DNA of 64,000 nucleotides, taken from assembly GCF_004296575.1 (NCBI RefSeq), contig NZ_SAYT01000008.1, positions 62,001 through 126,000 on the forward strand, read 5' to 3'. Made by a program: the position numbers and the translations under genes. The notes beneath the pieces were generated by a model, which saw nothing but the letters and a program-made list of their open reading frames with translations, searched no databases and had not been told where the DNA came from. The stretch is from Dyella amyloliquefaciens (GTDB lineage: Bacteria; Pseudomonadota; Gammaproteobacteria; Xanthomonadales; Rhodanobacteraceae). Below, one piece after another: positions 26,361 to 38,658 of this stretch. Position 1 is the stretch's first letter. The number at the start of each line of letters is the position of its first letter.

Positions 26361-28364
26361 ATGAGCGCGCATCCCGACCTTGCCAAGCTGATCTTCGGTC
26401 GCCTGACCCTGGACTCGCTGCCGCTGCATGAGCCGATCGTGGTGATCACCTTCATCGGTGTCGCCATTGGTGCCCTCGCGGTGCTGGGCGCGATCACCTA
26501 TTTCAAGCTGTGGGGCTACCTGTGGCGCGAATGGTTCACCAGCATCGACCACAAGAAGATCGGCATCATGTACATGGTGCTCGGCTTCGTGATGCTGCTG
26601 CGCGGCTTTGCCGACGCCATCATGATGCGTGCCCAGCAGGCGGTCGCGTTCAACGGCTCCACGGGCTATCTGCCGCCCGAACACTATGACCAGATCTTCA
26701 CCGCGCACGGCGTGATCATGATCTTCTTCGTCGCCATGCCGATGGTGACTGGCCTGATGAACTTCGTAATGCCGCTGCAGATCGGCGCGCGCGACGTGGC
26801 GTTTCCGTTCCTCAACAACTTCAGCTTCTGGATGACCGTGGCTGGCGCGATGCTGGTGATGGCCTCCTTGTTCATCGGCGAGTTCGCCCGCACCGGCTGG
26901 CTGGCCTATCCACCGCTGTCGGACATCGCCTCCAGCCCCGATGCCGGCGTGGACTATTACATCTGGGCCCTGCAGATCGCGGGCGTGGGCACGTTGTTAT
27001 CGGGCATCAACCTGCTCGTGACCATCGTGAAGATGCGTGCGCCCGGCATGACCATGATGAAGATGCCGGTATTCACCTGGACGGCGCTGTGCACCAACGT
27101 GCTGATCGTTGCCGCCTTCCCGGTGCTCACCGCCGTGCTCGCCATGCTGGCGCTGGACCGCTACGTGGGCACCAACTTCTTCACTACCGAGCTTGGCGGC
27201 AACGCCATGATGTATGTGAACCTGATCTGGATCTGGGGACACCCGGAGGTGTACATCCTGGTCCTTCCGGTGTTCGGCATCTATTCGGAGGTGACCGCCA
27301 CCTTCAGCCGCAAACCGCTGTTCGGCTACGCCTCGATGGTCTACGCGACCGTGGTGATCACGGTGCTGTCGTACCTGGTATGGCTGCACCACTTCTTCAC
27401 CATGGGCTCGGGCGCCAGCGTCAATTCGTTCTTCGGCATCACCACCATGATCATCTCGATCCCCACGGGCGCGAAGATCTTCAACTGGCTGTTCACCATG
27501 TACAGGGGCCGCGTGGTATTCGACCTGCCGATGATGTGGACGGTGGCCTTCATGATCACCTTCGTGATCGGCGGCATGACCGGCGTGCTGCTGGCGGTGC
27601 CGCCGGCGGACTTCTCGCTGCACAACAGCCTGTTCCTGATCGCGCACTTCCACAACGTGATCATCGGCGGCGTGCTGTTTGGCCTGTTCGCCGGCATCTA
27701 CTACTGGTTCCCCAAGGCGTTCGGCTTCCGGCTCGATCCGTTCTGGGGCAAGTGCGCGTTCTGGTTCTGGGTCACCGGCTTCTACTTCGCCTTCATGCCG
27801 CTGTACGTGCTGGGCCTGATGGGCGTGACGCGGCGACTCAATCACTTCAGCGATCCCTCGCTGCAGATCTGGTTCCAGATCGCTGCGTTCGGTGCGTTCC
27901 TGATCCTGCTTGGCATCATCAGCATGCTGATCCAGATCGGCGTGAGCATCCTGCGTCGCGAACAGCTGCGCGATGTCACCGGCGACCCGTGGGATGGCCG
28001 CACGCTGGAGTGGTCGACCTCCTCGCCGCCACCGCCATACAACTTCGCCTTCACCCCGCGCGTGCACGACCACGATGCGTGGTGGATGATGAAGAAGCAT
28101 CAGTACCAGCGGCCGATCGGCGGCTTCCTGCCCATCCACATGCCGCTCAACACCAGCACCGGCATCATCCTGGGCGGCCTGAGCTTCGTGTTCGGCTTCG
28201 CGATGATCTGGTACATGTGGCTGGTCGCGGCGCTGTCATTCGCCGCGCTGCTCATCGTGGCCATTGCACACACCTTCAACTACCACCGCGACTATTACCT
28301 GCCGGCTGAGGAAGTGAGCCGCGTCGAGGCACTGCGTACGGAGCTGCTGGCCCGCCATGTCTGA
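26361..28364 (+). CDS. cyoB: Cytochrome bo3 ubiquinol oxidase subunit I
   Basis: This 667-residue protein has the heme-copper oxidase core. [14 protein letters not shown] carries the CuB histidine and the cross-linked tyrosine, HHFF carries the other two CuB ligands, and HFHNVIIGG the axial ligands of heme o3 and heme b. [14 protein letters not shown] is the usual N-terminal signature, and about 15 membrane helices are seen. It reduces oxygen to water with electrons from ubiquinol and pumps protons. The start ATG 26361 gives normal family length. Its 3' end overlaps cyoC by eight bases. Confidence 0.97.
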   Translation: MSAHPDLAKLIFGRLTLDSLPLHEPIVVITFIGVAIGALAVLGAITYFKLWGYLWREWFTSIDHKKIGIMYMVLGFVMLLRGFADAIMMRAQQAVAFNGSTGYLPPEHYDQIFTAHGVIMIFFVAMPMVTGLMNFVMPLQIGARDVAFPFLNNFSFWMTVAGAMLVMASLFIGEFARTGWLAYPPLSDIASSPDAGVDYYIWALQIAGVGTLLSGINLLVTIVKMRAPGMTMMKMPVFTWTALCTNVLIVAAFPVLTAVLAMLALDRYVGTNFFTTELGGNAMMYVNLIWIWGHPEVYILVLPVFGIYSEVTATFSRKPLFGYASMVYATVVITVLSYLVWLHHFFTMGSGASVNSFFGITTMIISIPTGAKIFNWLFTMYRGRVVFDLPMMWTVAFMITFVIGGMTGVLLAVPPADFSLHNSLFLIAHFHNVIIGGVLFGLFAGIYYWFPKAFGFRLDPFWGKCAFWFWVTGFYFAFMPLYVLGLMGVTRRLNHFSDPSLQIWFQIAAFGAFLILLGIISMLIQIGVSILRREQLRDVTGDPWDGRTLEWSTSSPPPPYNFAFTPRVHDHDAWWMMKKHQYQRPIGGFLPIHMPLNTSTGIILGGLSFVFGFAMIWYMWLVAALSFAALLIVAIAHTFNYHRDYYLPAEEVSRVEALRTELLARHV

Positions 28365-28995
28365 CATCTCCTCCACCTTCCCGGCCGATCGCGGGCCCAG
28401 CCAGGCGCTGGTCTTCCACGAAACGAAGGACCTTCACCCGGAAAACGGCACCCTGCTGGGCTTCTGGGTCTACCTGATGAGCGACTGCCTCGTCTTCGCC
28501 TGCCTGTTCGCCGCCTACGGCGTACTGGGGCGCGAGTACGCGGGCGGGCCCACCGGCATGGAAGTGCTTGAGATCCCCACCGTCGCGCTCAACACCACCT
28601 TGCTGCTGCTGTCCTCGATCACCTACGGCTTTGCCGTGCTGGAGATGCAGCGCGACCGGCAGAACCCGATGCTGGTGTGGCTGGTGATCACCGGTCTGCT
28701 GGGCGCCGGCTTTCTTACCATCGAGTTGCGCGAGTTCGCGCACCTGATCGCGGAAGGCAACGGCCCGCAGCGCAGCGCGTTCCTGTCCTCGTTCTTCACC
28801 CTGGTCGGCACCCACGGCCTGCACGTGACCTGCGGCATCCTGTGGATGATCGTGCTGATCGTGCAGGTGCTGAAGAAGGGCCTGATTACCGCCAACAAGC
28901 GGCGCCTGATGTGCCTGTCGATGTTCTGGCACTTTCTCGACGTGGTGTGGGTGGGTGTCTTCAGCTTCGTCTACCTGATGGGAGTGCTGCCATGA
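28357..28995 (+). CDS. cyoC: Cytochrome bo3 ubiquinol oxidase subunit III
   Basis: This 212-residue protein has five membrane helices. [25 protein letters not shown] is the first, and [15 protein letters not shown] and [18 protein letters not shown] close the protein, as in COX3-like subunits. It stabilises the oxidase and its proton uptake route. Overlaps with cyoB (eight bases) and with cyoD (ATGA) show tight coupling. Confidence 0.96.
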   Translation: MSDISSTFPADRGPSQALVFHETKDLHPENGTLLGFWVYLMSDCLVFACLFAAYGVLGREYAGGPTGMEVLEIPTVALNTTLLLLSSITYGFAVLEMQRDRQNPMLVWLVITGLLGAGFLTIELREFAHLIAEGNGPQRSAFLSSFFTLVGTHGLHVTCGILWMIVLIVQVLKKGLITANKRRLMCLSMFWHFLDVVWVGVFSFVYLMGVLP

Positions 28996-29369
28996 GCGCG
29001 CATGACGAGCATGCCCACGACAGCCACGGCCACGACGACCTGGGCATCCACGCCACCTTCAAGGGCTACATGACGGGCTTCGTGCTGGCGGTGATCCTCA
29101 CCGTCATCGCGTTCTGGCTGGTCATGGGCCACGTGTTCGACAAGTCCAGCACGGCGGCCGTATTCATCCTCGGGCTCGCGGCGGTGCAGATCGTGGTGCA
29201 CATGATCTACTTCCTGCACATGAACACGAAATCGGAGGGCGGCTGGAACATGCTCGCGCTGGTGTTTACCATCGTGCTGGTGGTGATCACGCTGAGCGGA
29301 TCGATCTGGATCATGTTCCATCTCAACAACAACATGATGCCGGTGCTGGATCCGTCGAACCTGCCGTGA
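28992..29369 (+). CDS. cyoD: Cytochrome bo3 ubiquinol oxidase subunit IV
   Basis: This 125-residue protein has a histidine- and aspartate-rich N-terminus, then three membrane helices starting at YMTGFVLAVILTVIAFWLV and a conserved IVVHMIYFLHMNTKSEGGWN. This is the assembly subunit of the bo3 oxidase. The ATG overlaps the cyoC stop. No cyoE heme O synthase follows; it must be elsewhere. Confidence 0.95.
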   Translation: MSAHDEHAHDSHGHDDLGIHATFKGYMTGFVLAVILTVIAFWLVMGHVFDKSSTAAVFILGLAAVQIVVHMIYFLHMNTKSEGGWNMLALVFTIVLVVITLSGSIWIMFHLNNNMMPVLDPSNLP

Positions 29370-29403
29370 CGCATCACGCGCGCCCTCACTCCTGCGTTTC
29401 CCG

Positions 29404-30165
29404 ATGACTGACGAATCCCCCCGACCGCCGCGCGGCCCTGTCGCGCTGACCTTGCTCACCCTGCTGGGCGTGTTGCTGTTCGCCGGCTTCGTGGCACTCG
29501 GCACCTGGCAGGTATACCGCCTGGGATGGAAGCGCGACCTGATCACCCGCGTGGACGCCCGCGTGCATGCCGCGCCGACACCGGCACCCGGCGCCGCCGA
29601 GTGGGGAAGCATCACGGCGCAGTCCGCCGAATACCGCCATGTGCAGCTACAGGGGCATTTCCTGCATGACCAGCAGACCCTGGTATGGACGGCGACCGAC
29701 CTGGGCAGCGGCTTCTGGGTGATGACGCCGCTGCAGGAGGACGACGGATCGATCGTGCTGGTCAATCGCGGCTTCGTGCCGGCCGACTGGTGCGGTATCC
29801 ATGGTACGTGCGCGCGCGGCCCCGATGGCGAAACGTCCATCACCGGCCTGCTGCGCATCAGTGAGCCGCCACGCCTGTTCCGCCACAACGATCCGGCGCG
29901 CGACAGCTGGTACACGCGCAATGTCGCCGACATCGCCAAAGCGCGCGGCCTCGGTCGGGTAGCTCCTTACTTCGTCGACGAAGACGCCGCGCCCGGCACG
30001 CTCGATCGGGGCAAGCCGGCATGGCCGCAAGGTGGCCTTACCGTCATCGCCTTCCCCAACAATCACCTGAGCTATCTCATCACGTGGTATGCGCTGGCGC
30101 TGATGGTGCTAGGTGCGGGCATCTACGTGGGGCGCGACGAGTATCGACTGCGCAAGACGGGATGA
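29404..30165 (+). CDS. SURF1-family oxidase assembly protein
   Basis: This 253-residue inner-membrane protein has one helix near the N-terminus (about 18-38) and one near the C-terminus (about 222-242) around a periplasmic domain. GTWQVYRLGWKRDLI and VLVNRGFVPADW, and the NNHLSYLITWYALALM end, are SURF1 hallmarks. The family helps insert heme a or assemble heme-copper oxidases. It starts 34 bases after cyoD, so it is almost certainly in the cyo operon. A REP doublet follows its stop. Confidence 0.92.
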   Translation: MTDESPRPPRGPVALTLLTLLGVLLFAGFVALGTWQVYRLGWKRDLITRVDARVHAAPTPAPGAAEWGSITAQSAEYRHVQLQGHFLHDQQTLVWTATDLGSGFWVMTPLQEDDGSIVLVNRGFVPADWCGIHGTCARGPDGETSITGLLRISEPPRLFRHNDPARDSWYTRNVADIAKARGLGRVAPYFVDEDAAPGTLDRGKPAWPQGGLTVIAFPNNHLSYLITWYALALMVLGAGIYVGRDEYRLRKTG

Positions 30166-30174
30166 CGCCATCCA

Positions 30175-30259
30175 CTGTGGGAGCGCACCCTGTGCGCGAC
30201 AACTGCACGCCGAGGAAACCTGGCATCGCCGCGGTCGCGCACAGGGTGCGCTCCTACAG
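30175..30259. repeat. REP doublet (REPIN-like) 3
   Basis: The arms CTGTGGGAGCGCACCCTGTG and CACAGGGTGCGCTCCTACAG are inverted around about 45 bases, between convergent SURF1 and DUF2501 genes. Each arm folds as GCGCAC-CCT-GTGCGC. The centre base triplet changes in both arms together, so arm symmetry is kept. Confidence 0.85.
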
Positions 30260-30272
30260 ATGGGGCTTGAGG

Positions 30273-30806
30273 CTACATGTGCAGGAACGATTTGCCCTGC
30301 TTCAGCACCGTGTCGCATACCTTGGTGGTGAGCTGCGATTTCATGTCGCTCGAACCGCCGCCCAGGCTGTTGAGATCCATGTGCTGGCCGTTGCTTCCTT
30401 GCAGGATGCCCTTGGCGCCGCTGAGGTAGCCCGGATCGCTGGTGGCGCTGCCTCCGCTGCTCGCGGTATCCGAGCTGGATTTCTTCTTGCCGGTGAGTTC
30501 GCCCAGCATGTCGCTGGTGCTTGAGCCCTGATTGCCGCTGCTCGCGGTCGAGCCGGACCCGCCGCCCAGCTTGCCCATCAACTGCTGCTGGATACCCGAC
30601 GCGCCCGAATCGCCGCCGAGATAGTTGTTCTTCACGCAGTACTCCAGCAGGCCTGCCACATTGCCCATGCTGCCCGAGGCCATGGAGCTGCCACCGGGAA
30701 TCATGCTGCCCAGCTTGCCCAGATCCTGCGCGCCGCTGGTACCGCAGGCCACGCCGAGAGCGATGGCCGCGCAGGCCGTGCCGATGCGGTTGATGCGCTT
30801 GTTCAT
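30273..30806 (-). CDS. DUF2501 (YjjA-like) exported protein
   Basis: This 177-residue protein has a signal peptide (MNKRINRIGTACAAIALGVACGTSGAQ). The mature part has the DUF2501 core, NVAGLLEYCVKNNYLGGDSG and YLSGAKGILQGSNG, with a Gly/Ser-rich central insert and a late VCDTVL cysteine that could pair with the first. The start MNKRINR is favoured over one nine residues earlier. Function in E. coli (YjjA) is not well defined. It is a single gene, convergent with SURF1. Confidence 0.85.
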   Translation of the reverse strand: MNKRINRIGTACAAIALGVACGTSGAQDLGKLGSMIPGGSSMASGSMGNVAGLLEYCVKNNYLGGDSGASGIQQQLMGKLGGGSGSTASSGNQGSSTSDMLGELTGKKKSSSDTASSGGSATSDPGYLSGAKGILQGSNGQHMDLNSLGGGSSDMKSQLTTKVCDTVLKQGKSFLHM

Positions 30807-31000
30807 GTCCGTCCCTCCGTCAGGTTCGCGCATTCAACACCCAGCGTCGTTACGACTGCGTCAGCACCCCTCCGGCTCCACGATGGCTTCACGAAACCGC
30901 CGCGATAGTGGCAACGAAGGCCGGTGCATACCCTGCGCTGCCATTCACCCAAACCAGTCCATCGCTCAACACGCTACGGCCACTCGACGGAGTCGCAGCC

Positions 31001-31405
31001 ATGGTAACGATGAAGAAACGTGAGCGTGTCTGGACCGCTGTATTGCTGTTTGTCGTGGTGGCACTGACCGGCTTTGGCAGCGCGGCATCCGAGCGCATCA
31101 GTTTCGACAAGGGCGCCAGTTCCACCACGTTCACCGCGCCACTGGGAGAAGGCCACGACTACGTGCTGGGCGCGAAGGCCGGGCAGACCCTGACGGTGTC
31201 ACTGCAGGGACCCAGCGGTGTCTACTTCAACGTGCTGCCGCCCCGTAGCCAGGATGCGCTGGTCAACACGTCCGTCACGGGCGACGCCCATTGGACCAGT
31301 GTCGTCCCGCAGGATGGCGATTACACCGTGCGGGTGTACCAGATGCGCGCCGCCGCCCGACAGGGCAAGAACCCGACGTTCACCATCACGCTGGCCGTGC
31401 GCTGA
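31001..31405 (+). CDS. Inhibitor of g-type lysozyme-like periplasmic protein (PliG family)
   Basis: This 134-residue protein has a signal peptide (about residues 1-31, with the hydrophobic core VWTAVLLFVVVALTGF). The mature part begins ISFDKGASSTTFTAPLGEG and has AGQTLTVSLQ, YFNVLPPRSQDALV and GDYTVRVYQMRAAARQGK, the pattern I associate with PliG. That family blocks goose-type lysozyme and protects cell-wall peptidoglycan from host or amoebal enzymes. Either ATG 31001 or ATG 31010 could be the start. It is a single gene with a REP doublet right after its stop. Confidence 0.7.
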   Translation: MVTMKKRERVWTAVLLFVVVALTGFGSAASERISFDKGASSTTFTAPLGEGHDYVLGAKAGQTLTVSLQGPSGVYFNVLPPRSQDALVNTSVTGDAHWTSVVPQDGDYTVRVYQMRAAARQGKNPTFTITLAVR

Positions 31406-31412
31406 TCCAGCG

Positions 31413-31498
31413 CTGCAGGAGCGCACCCCGTACGCGACCGCAGCAATGCGAGGGGTCATTGCGTGGGTTGCGACAGCGCACCGAGTGCGCTCCTGCAG
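31413..31498. repeat. REP doublet (REPIN-like) 4, diverged
   Basis: The arms CTGCAGGAGCGCACCCCGTA and CGAGTGCGCTCCTGCAG are inverted around about 45 bases and lie between the PliG-like gene and eda. It is the least conserved of the four, with mismatches inside each arm, so it is probably old. Confidence 0.75.
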
Positions 31499-31503
31499 GG
31501 CAA

Positions 31504-32151
31504 TTACCTGGTGCGCAAGGCGGCCGCTTCGCGGGCAAGCTGCTCGATGCCAGCCCAGTCACCGCCATGCAGCTTGTCGGCCGGCGTCAGCCACGAGCCA
31601 CCCACGCAGATGACGTTGGGCAGCGCGAGGAAATCCGGCGCGGTGGCGAGCGAGATGCCGCCGGTGGGGCAGAACTTCATCTGCGGCAGCGGGCTGGCCC
31701 AGGCGCCGACCAGCTTGGCGCCACCGGCCGGCACGGCCGGAAAGAACTTCACGTGGCGGTAGCCGCGCTCGAGCAGGGTCATCACTTCGCTGGCGGTGGC
31801 GGTGCCCGGCAACAGCGGCAGTTCGCTATCGTCGGCCGCGTCGAGCAGACCCGGCGACACGCCAGGTGACACCGCGAAGCGTGCGCCCGCCTTGTGCGCG
31901 GCGCGCAGGTCCTTGGCGCTCAGCACCGTGCCCACGCCCACCACGGCGCCTTCCACTTCCTCGGCGATGGCCTTGATGGCATCGAGCGCGGCGGGCGTGC
32001 GCAGCGTGATTTCAATGGCGGGCGTGCCACCGGCGACCAGCGCGCGTGCCATCGCCACCGCAGCGCGGGCGTCCTCGATGATTACCACCGGCACCACCGG
32101 CGCCAGGCGCAAGGTGGCTTCAACCTGCTTCTGCTTCTGTTCGATGCTCAT
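31504..32151 (-). CDS. eda: KDPG aldolase (2-dehydro-3-deoxy-phosphogluconate aldolase)
   Basis: This 215-residue TIM-barrel class I aldolase has [14 protein letters not shown] with the catalytic glutamate, [19 protein letters not shown], and [11 protein letters not shown] with the Schiff-base lysine. PTGGI is the phosphate site. It splits KDPG to pyruvate and glyceraldehyde-3-phosphate, the last Entner-Doudoroff step. It is 37 bases downstream of edd and ends the zwf-pgl-edd-eda unit. Confidence 0.96.
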   Translation of the reverse strand: MSIEQKQKQVEATLRLAPVVPVVIIEDARAAVAMARALVAGGTPAIEITLRTPAALDAIKAIAEEVEGAVVGVGTVLSAKDLRAAHKAGARFAVSPGVSPGLLDAADDSELPLLPGTATASEVMTLLERGYRHVKFFPAVPAGGAKLVGAWASPLPQMKFCPTGGISLATAPDFLALPNVICVGGSWLTPADKLHGGDWAGIEQLAREAAALRTR

Positions 32152-32188
32152 GGCGTTCCGTAAATGCTGGGAAAGAAAGAACCGTGCC

Positions 32189-34006
<1,818 letters not shown>

Positions 34007-34073
34007 GTTTGAACTCCGGTATTCGGGTGGCGCGTCGTGGTGCGCGCCCATCAATCAGGGGAGAACCGGTGTC

Positions 34074-34787
34074 TTACGGGCACCAGTAGACGGCGACCGG
34101 CACGCGCTCCTGCGTCAGCACGGCGCGTACCGGGAACTGGACGGCTTCGCCCAGGCCGAGTCGTGCGTCGGCCAGCAACTGGCGCTTGGTTTCGCCTTCG
34201 ATATGCAGGTACAGCGCACGCGTCTGCAGCAATGCGGCCAGCGTGAAGGTGATGCGCGGCTCGCCCGCACCCGGTGCGCGCATCGGCAGTACGCGCACGT
34301 CACTGCTGGCGTCGAGCGCTTCCGGCAACCTGTCGCCGCCCGGGAAGAACGAGGCCGTGTGGCCGTCGTTGCCCATGCCAAGCACCACGGCATCGAACGG
34401 CAACTGCAGCGAGGCCATGCGCGTGCGCAAGGTGACCAGGCCGGCTTCCGGCGTCGGCGCGTCGGCATACAACGGTACGAACTGGGCTACCGACGCCACA
34501 TGTTGCAGCAGCAGCGCTTTCACCATGCCCGCGTTGGAACGCTCGCTGGTTTCCGGCACCCAGCGCTCGTCGACCAGGGTGACCTGCACCTTGGCCCACT
34601 CCACGGCCTGCCGCGAAAGACGTTCGAAGAAATGCCGGGGCGTGCTGCCGCCCGATACCGCGAGCAGCGCGTGGCCGCGTTCGGCGATGCCTTCGCGCAG
34701 GCGGTCGCCGATGCGCTCGGCCAGTGCGTCGGCCAGCGCGTGGCAATCGGTGAAACTGTGGGTAGTGACGTTCAGGATCGGGGACAT
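34074..34787 (-). CDS. pgl: 6-phosphogluconolactonase
   Basis: This 237-residue SugarP-isomerase-fold enzyme has LAVSGGSTPRHFFERLS, VTLVDERWVPETSERSN and VLGMGNDGHTASFFPG, all typical of bacterial Pgl. It hydrolyses 6-phosphogluconolactone from Zwf to 6-phosphogluconate. The start MSPILNVTTHS gives normal length. It lies between zwf and edd on the same strand, with a 123-base gap after zwf that could carry an internal promoter. Confidence 0.95.
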   Translation of the reverse strand: MSPILNVTTHSFTDCHALADALAERIGDRLREGIAERGHALLAVSGGSTPRHFFERLSRQAVEWAKVQVTLVDERWVPETSERSNAGMVKALLLQHVASVAQFVPLYADAPTPEAGLVTLRTRMASLQLPFDAVVLGMGNDGHTASFFPGGDRLPEALDASSDVRVLPMRAPGAGEPRITFTLAALLQTRALYLHIEGETKRQLLADARLGLGEAVQFPVRAVLTQERVPVAVYWCP

Positions 34788-34910
34788 GGTGGAAGCTGGA
34801 TAGGGCTGCGCGGATGACACACGCGTGGCGATGAAAATGAGTCTAGGCAGGGGACCGCCACGCACAGGTGAAACACCCGTGCATGGCGATCAACGATAGC
34901 GAGCCGTGGC

Positions 34911-36377
<1,467 letters not shown>

Positions 36378-36417
36378 TTCAGTCACCTCAAGGCGATGCG
36401 GGGAGCGACACGTGGCA

Positions 36418-36588
36418 TGCATACCACGTGCAATGCCCGAAGATCGTACCAGTGAAATACCAGACAACACCAGTTCCCCGGCATGCCTTTGTCAGCCTGC
36501 GCTGGGCAAGGATTGGGCAGGTGAATTGGTACCACCGTAAAGCCCCGTCGCTGCGGCCGATTGCAAGATTGGTATGCTCATTGGTATC
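36418..36588. promoter_or_regulatory. Repeated TACCA/TGGTA half-sites between zwf and the GntR regulator
   Basis: ATACCACG occurs at 36421, GTACCA at 36446 and ATACCA at 36457, the last two 11 bases apart. TTGGTACCACC at 36526, and TTGGTAT at 36569 and 36581 (12 bases apart), lie just before the regulator start. Helical-turn spacing and symmetry of TGGTAT/ATACCA suggest binding sites of the divergent GntR protein controlling both zwf and itself. Confidence 0.5.
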
Positions 36589-36597
36589 GTGCGGGCT

Positions 36598-37350
36598 ATG
36601 GAAACCGCCCTCGTCAACGAATATCGCCGCCTCAGCCGTGACCCGGCCGTGAATCAGCCGCTGGCCTACCTGCGCCTGCGCCGGGCCATCCGCAACGTGG
36701 TCGAGCACCGCGACATCGAACCGGGCCAGGCCCTGCCCAGCGAACGCGACCTGTCGCGCCTGTTGCAGCTGTCGCGCGTCACCGTGCGCAAGGCGATCGC
36801 CGGCCTGGTCGAGGAAGGCCTGCTCAACCAGCGCCACGGCGCGGGCACCTTCGTGGCCGAGCGCATCATCAAGCCAATGTCGCGCCTCACCAGCTTTACC
36901 GAAGACCTGCGCGCACGCGGCCTCAACCCGCGCTCTGAGTTCTTCGAGCGCAGCCTGGGCGAAGTGACTCCCGAGGAATCGATGGCGCTCAACCTGTCGC
37001 CGGGCGTGCTGGTAGCCCGCCTGCACCGCGTGCGCTATGCGAAGGACGAACCCCTGGCGATCGAGCGCAGCGTGGTGCCCGCCAGCGTGCTGCCCGATCC
37101 GTTGATCGTGCACGACTCGCTTTACCAGGTGCTTGAAACCCTCGGCGCACGGCCGCGCCGCGCACTGCAGCGCCTGCGCGCCGTGTCGCTGGGCGCCCAG
37201 CAGGCGCGTCTGCTGCACGTACCGGCCGGCAGCGCGGGTCTCAATATCGAGCGACGCAGCTTCCTCGACGACGGCCGCGTAGTGGAATTCACCACCTCCT
37301 GGTATCGCGGCGACATCTACGACTTCGTGGCCGAGCTGCAGACGGACTGA
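36598..37350 (+). CDS. GntR-family regulator of the HutC/UTRA type
   Basis: This 250-residue regulator has a winged helix-turn-helix at about 20-85 (LPSERDLSRLLQLSRVTVRKAI, then the wing HGAGTFV) and a C-terminal UTRA ligand domain at about 100-240 (ARLHRVRYAKDEPLAIE, and VEFTTSWYRGDIYDFV at the end). UTRA domains bind sugar phosphates or similar effectors. Being divergent from zwf-pgl-edd-eda, it probably represses that unit and itself until a sugar phosphate appears. HexR, the usual controller in other gammaproteobacteria, is of the RpiR family and is not seen here. ATG 36598 is used; ATG 36574 lies eight codons earlier inside the half-sites. Confidence 0.88.
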   Translation: METALVNEYRRLSRDPAVNQPLAYLRLRRAIRNVVEHRDIEPGQALPSERDLSRLLQLSRVTVRKAIAGLVEEGLLNQRHGAGTFVAERIIKPMSRLTSFTEDLRARGLNPRSEFFERSLGEVTPEESMALNLSPGVLVARLHRVRYAKDEPLAIERSVVPASVLPDPLIVHDSLYQVLETLGARPRRALQRLRAVSLGAQQARLLHVPAGSAGLNIERRSFLDDGRVVEFTTSWYRGDIYDFVAELQTD

Positions 37351-37366
37351 TGCCGCCAGCCCGGGA

Positions 37367-37813
37367 CTAGAACTCGAGCGTGACCGACTGACCCACGCCC
37401 GTGGCCTGCCAGCGTGCGGTCAGCGTCAGAATGCACTCACGCACGGCTTCCACGTCCTGCTCGTCGACGGCCAGGGCATCGCACTGCCTGGCGCGACAGG
37501 TCACCTGGTACAGGTCCAGCATGTCCGCAGGCGCGCTGCTCCAGCCAGCCCAGCCATCGGCCTGGAACACTTCGACCAGGCGCTCGACGCCGTCACTCTC
37601 CGGTTCCGCGCCCATGCGGTAGTCCAGCGCCTCGCCCGCAGCCAGCCGCGTGACGAAGCCGCGCCTGAGCAGCACGCTCTCCACGGCGTAGTGCACCATG
37701 TCGTGCGGGATGATGCCCTGCTTCGGGCACTCGACACGTTCCGGCGGGCCATCCGCGCGGATGGCGTCCATTTGGTCGAATTTGCCGGCACCTTTGGTGA
37801 AGATGAGCTGCAT
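37367..37813 (-). CDS. Conserved hypothetical protein
   Basis: This is a 148-residue soluble protein without signal peptide, starting MQLIFTKGAGKFDQMD. It has CPKQGIIPHDMVHYAVE, then FVTRLAAGEALDYRM, and a C-terminal helical part with RARQCDALAV. I do not recognise a family with certainty. It is convergent with the GntR gene (16 bases between stops) and divergent from the DUF3348 operon, so it could share control with that operon. Codon use is like its neighbours, so it is likely a real gene. Confidence 0.65.
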   Translation of the reverse strand: MQLIFTKGAGKFDQMDAIRADGPPERVECPKQGIIPHDMVHYAVESVLLRRGFVTRLAAGEALDYRMGAEPESDGVERLVEVFQADGWAGWSSAPADMLDLYQVTCRARQCDALAVDEQDVEAVRECILTLTARWQATGVGQSVTLEF

Positions 37814-37902
37814 GGGCCACCTGTTTGGCGGATGCGGAACGATGCGTCGGGGCACGGGATCTCACGCGGACCGACATGCGCCGGAGACCGGGCGTCCCCG
37901 TT

Positions 37903-37923
37903 CCATATACGTGTAAAATATGG
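37903..37923 (+). promoter_or_regulatory. Putative promoter with inverted repeat before the DUF3348 operon
   Basis: CCATAT at 37903 and ATATGG at 37918 form an inverted repeat with a 9-base spacer, and TAAAAT at 37914-37919 fits a -10 box. No good -35 is seen, so an activator or alternative sigma factor may be needed. This position argues for the GTG start at 37947 rather than the ATG at 37920. Confidence 0.4.
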
Positions 37924-37946
37924 CGTTTTTGGCGTCGGTAGTATTG

Positions 37947-38648
37947 GTGCAGGATCCCCAACGAACAAGCATCCGCGGCTCGACGTTCATACGCTTGCTG
38001 GCCCGCCTGACGGATGCCGATGTTTCGCCCTCCAGGCAATCACTGTCGGACCGGTTGAGCCAGTGGCTCGACTGGACGCATGCCATTGCGCTGTCGACGG
38101 CCATCGATCGCCGGGCGTCCACGGATATCTTCGATGCGCCCAGCTTTGGCCTGGCCGAAGCGGAGGAGTGCGCCCGCGTGCGCGCCTCGCTGGCGGAAAC
38201 CATCAAGGGAGACGCGGAACTCGCCGCCGGGCAGGCTGATGCCGCCGAGGTGGAATACACCGTATTCCGCCAGCGCTATCTCACCCTGCAGCGCCGCATG
38301 CAGTCCGCCACCGGCAACCTGCGCGGGCGGCTGCGCGATTTGCTGGCGCAGAAGACGCCGGAGATGGCTCGCCTCGCGGAAGTGGATGCCGTGATGGAGC
38401 GTGCGCTGAGCCCGCGCGAGCACACACTGCTCGCCGCCGTGCCTGCCGTACTCGGGGAACACTTCGAACGATTGCGCAAGACCGGGCAGGCGCCGGTCGA
38501 TGCGCCTTCCGACGAGAACAGCTCAACCGCCACGACGAGTGCGTGGCTCGACACCTTCCGCAGGGACATGCAGAGCGTGTTGCTGGCCGAACTGGATGTT
38601 CGTTTTCAACCGGTCGAAGGGCTGCTCGCCGCCCTCCGCACCCGCTAA
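37947..38648 (+). CDS. DUF3348 family protein
   Basis: This soluble helical protein of about 233 residues begins RTSIRGSTFIRLLARLTDADV, the conserved start of DUF3348 proteins as I recall them. It is rich in charged heptad-like helices (about 90-160) and ends with FRRDMQSVLLAELDVRFQPVEGLL. There is no membrane segment or enzyme motif. It is the first gene of a four-gene unit with a MotA-like DUF802 protein, a MotB-like OmpA protein and a DUF2894 protein. The end motif suggests it binds the motor's cytoplasmic tail, but this is inference. An ATG at 37920 would add nine residues. Confidence 0.8.
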   Translation: MQDPQRTSIRGSTFIRLLARLTDADVSPSRQSLSDRLSQWLDWTHAIALSTAIDRRASTDIFDAPSFGLAEAEECARVRASLAETIKGDAELAAGQADAAEVEYTVFRQRYLTLQRRMQSATGNLRGRLRDLLAQKTPEMARLAEVDAVMERALSPREHTLLAAVPAVLGEHFERLRKTGQAPVDAPSDENSSTATTSAWLDTFRRDMQSVLLAELDVRFQPVEGLLAALRTR

Positions 38649-38658
38649 CTGGTTAGTC

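Noticed and set aside
37914-37922. ATG at 37920 as start of the DUF3348 gene
   Set aside because: It overlaps the probable -10 box, and the conserved family start begins after GTG 37947. Kept only as an alternative.
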